A stretch of 64,000 nucleotides of DNA from Rhodocyclaceae bacterium UBA1310 (GTDB lineage: Bacteria > Pseudomonadota > Gammaproteobacteria > Burkholderiales > Rhodocyclaceae). Position numbers and translations under genes: made by a program. Within the stretch, counting starts at the first letter, position 1. Every line of letters starts with the position of its first letter. The DNA is taken from positions 5,057 to 69,056 of the forward strand of contig DBTS01000140.1 of the NCBI GenBank assembly GCA_002307175.1. The letters run 5' to 3'. Of this stretch, positions 61,751 through 64,000 are shown one piece after another. The notes below the pieces were generated by a model. It made no database searches. It was not told the DNA's origin and saw nothing but the letters and a program-made list of their open reading frames with translations.

Positions 61751-63547
61751 TTATTTACCTTCATCGGTACGCAACACCGCCAGGAAGGCTTCTTGCGGAA
61801 TTTCCACATTGCCCACCTGCTTCATGCGCTTCTTGCCTTCTTTTTGCTTTTCCAGCAATTTCTTCTTGCGCGTGATATCGCCACCGTAACACTTTGCCAG
61901 AACGTTCTTGCGCAGGGCCTTGATGGTTTCGCGCGCAATGATGTGCGAGCCCACCGCAGCCTGAATCGGCACATCAAACATCTGGCGTGGAATCAGACTA
62001 CGCAGACGGGCTGCCAGTTCCCGGCCACGGTACTGGGCATTAGCACGGTGCACAATCACCGACAGTGCATCCACCTTTTCGGCGGCCACCAGCACATCGA
62101 GCTTGACCACATCGGCAGCCCGGTATTCCTTGAACTCATAGTCGAGCGAGGCATACCCACGGGAGACCGATTTGAGCCTGTCAAAAAAGTCCATGACGAC
62201 TTCGGCCATGGGCATGTCGTAGACCAGTTTGACCTGACGCCCGTGATAATGCATGTCCACCTGCGAGCCACGCTTCTGGTTGCACAACGTGATCACCGGC
62301 CCCAGATAATCCTGCGGCAGGAAAATCGTGGCCGTGATAATGGGCTCGCGAATCTCCTGCATCTTGGTGACTTCCGGCAGCTTCGCCGGGTTTTCAACCT
62401 GGACGACAGAGCCATCATTCATCAGCACTTCATACACCACGGTCGGCGCCGTGGTGATCAGATCCATATCGAATTCACGTTCCAGGCGTTCCTGCACGAT
62501 TTCCATGTGCAGCAGGCCAAGGAAGCCGCAGCGGAATCCAAAACCCAGTGCCTGTGAGACTTCCGGCTCGTAATGCAGGGAGGCATCATTGAGCTTGAGC
62601 TTCTCCAGCGAATCACGCAGCTGATCGTATTCGCTGGCTTCCACCGGATAGAGCCCGGCAAATACCTGCGGCTTGATCTCCTTGAAGCCATCCAGTGCTT
62701 CGGTGGCGGGCTTGCCTACCAGCGTAATGGTGTCACCCACCCGCGCGGAATTCAGTTCCTTGATCCCGGCGATCACAAAACCCACTTGACCGGCATTCAG
62801 TGAATCGCGCGACACGGACTTGGGGCTGAATACACCCACCTGTTCGCACAGGTGCTGCGCACCGGTGCTCATGAAGAGAATCTTGTCTTTCGGGCGCAGG
62901 CTGCCATCTACCACACGCACCAGCATGACCACGCCAACGTAGTTATCAAACCACGAATCGATGATCAGGGCTTTCAGCGAACCTTCGGGCTTGCCGCGCG
63001 GCGCCGGCACTTTGGCAATGATGGCTTCGAGAATCTCGTCGACGCCCATGCCGGTCTTGGCCGAACAGGGAATCGCCTCAGTGGCGTCAATCCCGATGAC
63101 GTCTTCGATTTCCTGGCGTGCAGTATCCGGATCAGCCGAAGGCAGATCCATCTTGTTGAGGACCGGCACCACCTCCACGCCCAGTTCGAGAGCGGTATAG
63201 CAGTTCGCCACGGTCTGCGCTTCCACGCCCTGCGAGGCATCCACCACCAGGAGTGCGCCTTCACAGGCAGACAGTGAGCGGCTGACTTCATAGGAAAAGT
63301 CGACGTGTCCCGGGGTATCGATCAGGTTCAGATTGTAGACATTGCCATCCTTCGCCTTGTAGCTCAGCGCGGCTGTCTGTGCCTTGATGGTGATGCCACG
63401 TTCGCGTTCGAGATCCATCGAATCAAGAACCTGGGCTTCCATCTCACGGTCGGACAGGCCACCACAGGTCTGGATGATGCGGTCGGCCAGCGTTGACTTG
63501 CCGTGATCGATATGGGCGATGATCGAAAAATTACGGATATGCTGCAT
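61751..63547 (-). CDS. lepA: Elongation factor 4 (LepA)
   Basis: This 598-residue ribosome-dependent GTPase is implicated in initiation and 30S biogenesis. G motifs are AHIDHGKSTL, the RGITIK effector region, DTPGHVDF and NKMD, followed by EF-G-like domains. The LepA-specific C-terminal domain includes KCYGGDITRKKKLLEKQKEGKKRMK, of which 20 residues suffice to identify it. ATG 63547 (MQHIRNFSIIAHIDHG) gives the normal length; the extension to 63601 is unsupported. It heads the operon that runs to nagZ. Confidence 0.96.
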   Translation of the reverse strand: MQHIRNFSIIAHIDHGKSTLADRIIQTCGGLSDREMEAQVLDSMDLERERGITIKAQTAALSYKAKDGNVYNLNLIDTPGHVDFSYEVSRSLSACEGALLVVDASQGVEAQTVANCYTALELGVEVVPVLNKMDLPSADPDTARQEIEDVIGIDATEAIPCSAKTGMGVDEILEAIIAKVPAPRGKPEGSLKALIIDSWFDNYVGVVMLVRVVDGSLRPKDKILFMSTGAQHLCEQVGVFSPKSVSRDSLNAGQVGFVIAGIKELNSARVGDTITLVGKPATEALDGFKEIKPQVFAGLYPVEASEYDQLRDSLEKLKLNDASLHYEPEVSQALGFGFRCGFLGLLHMEIVQERLEREFDMDLITTAPTVVYEVLMNDGSVVQVENPAKLPEVTKMQEIREPIITATIFLPQDYLGPVITLCNQKRGSQVDMHYHGRQVKLVYDMPMAEVVMDFFDRLKSVSRGYASLDYEFKEYRAADVVKLDVLVAAEKVDALSVIVHRANAQYRGRELAARLRSLIPRQMFDVPIQAAVGSHIIARETIKALRKNVLAKCYGGDITRKKKLLEKQKEGKKRMKQVGNVEIPQEAFLAVLRTDEGK

Positions 63548-63660
63548 GAAATCGACTGTAAACCGGTTAGCGCCACGCAAATGCCACCTGCCCTTGAGCA
63601 AGTGACTGAAAAAGCATGTGATTATAGCCGAGTTGGGTAAGTTCGCGGCACTGCGGGCGA

Positions 63661-64000
63661 CTAATTTCCCGGAACCTTCATGCCTACGAAGCTCAGGGTA
63701 TCACCACGGCGCACCTGCAAGGTCACGGCGGTTCCCTGCGCGAGATGTCCGACAAGCTGATTGAAGTGTGCGGCAGAACGGATTTCGGTTGTTGCCCCCT
63801 GTTCCACCAAAGCCGTCACAACATCCCCCTGGCGCAGCTCCGCACGCGCAGCGGCACCTGCCACCTCGCGAATTGCCGCCCCATGATCAAGGGCCAGAGT
63901 ACGCTTCTGTTCGCGCGCAAGATCCTGCGTGACCAAACCTAGACGATTCGCACCGCGCGGAATGCGTTCCTGGGTAGGCTGCCCGGACTTCTGTTCATCC
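63661..64000 (-). CDS. DegP/HtrA-type periplasmic protease, C-terminal part
   Basis: The reading frame is open to the window edge; about 113 C-terminal residues are visible. They form a PDZ domain: LGLVTQDLAREQ, then ELRQGDVVTALVEQG, a helix FNQLVGHLAQG and VTLQVRRGDTLSFVGMKV. This is the second PDZ domain of DegP/MucD-like serine proteases, often encoded just before lepA in betaproteobacteria. The catalytic domain lies outside the window, so the assignment rests on the PDZ end and the neighbourhood. Confidence 0.75.
   Translation of the reverse strand, partial: DEQKSGQPTQERIPRGANRLGLVTQDLAREQKRTLALDHGAAIREVAGAAARAELRQGDVVTALVEQGATTEIRSAAHFNQLVGHLAQGTAVTLQVRRGDTLSFVGMKVPGN

Overview
The window looks like a chromosomal segment of a GC-rich betaproteobacterium. 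The evidence is gene order: lepA-lepB-DUF4845-rnc-era-recO-pdxJ-acpS-nagZ, rplU-rpmA-obgE-proB with ispB divergent, uvrC-pgsA-tRNA(Gly/Cys), and yhdP-tldD divergent from glnE. I cannot name the genus; Rhodocyclales or a relative would fit.

Layout. (1) 1-7481 is the right-hand part of an integrated P2-related element ending at the 3' end of a tRNA-His gene. It holds an AT-rich cargo gene, a repressor, a small-gene early operon (RHH-like, YdaT-like, Ogr-like), a rolling-circle gpA replication protein with an apparent embedded origin, a small-gene cluster behind a LexA-type box, a DUF4224 protein and a tyrosine integrase. No capsid, terminase or tail genes are visible; the element continues left of the window. 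(2) 7482-7797 holds tRNA-His, tRNA-Arg and tRNA-Pro. (3) 7889-17307 holds a MgtC/DUF4010 membrane protein, slyD, a peroxiredoxin-like protein without its catalytic cysteine, the Fe-S carrier mrp, a cytochrome c, dcd, a large PLP amino-acid decarboxylase and a Ser-rich lipoprotein. (4) 17399-22921 holds an SGNH esterase lipoprotein, a PP2C phosphatase plus a type VI secretion-like FHA protein, and tldD. (5) yhdP and glnE are divergent. (6) 29876-41308 is a complete chemotaxis-type cluster on the minus strand, read right to left: receptor-like protein, cheY, STAS, cheA, two receptors, cheW, cheR, cheD, cheB. No flagellar genes are nearby. (7) 41615-51454 is housekeeping: corC-like, tRNA-Pro, ispB, rplU-rpmA-obgE-proB, tRNA modification genes and a phosphodiesterase. 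(8) 51507-54295 holds tRNA-Gly, tRNA-Cys, a second identical tRNA-Gly, pgsA and uvrC. (9) 54640-64000 holds a CAP-domain lipoprotein and the nagZ-to-lepA operon, with the end of a DegP/HtrA-like protease at the edge.

The most interesting material is in the mobile element: a transferred cargo gene carrying a HEPN-like R-x4-H motif, a near-ideal LexA box ahead of the small-gene/integrase operon, and an origin-like sequence inside gpA. In the core genome the points worth checking are the cysteine-less peroxiredoxin, the orphan FHA/phosphatase pair, a structured 415-bp gap inside the chemotaxis cluster, a 12-bp hairpin covering the ribosome binding site at 15745, and a short leader ORF coupled to the first receptor gene.
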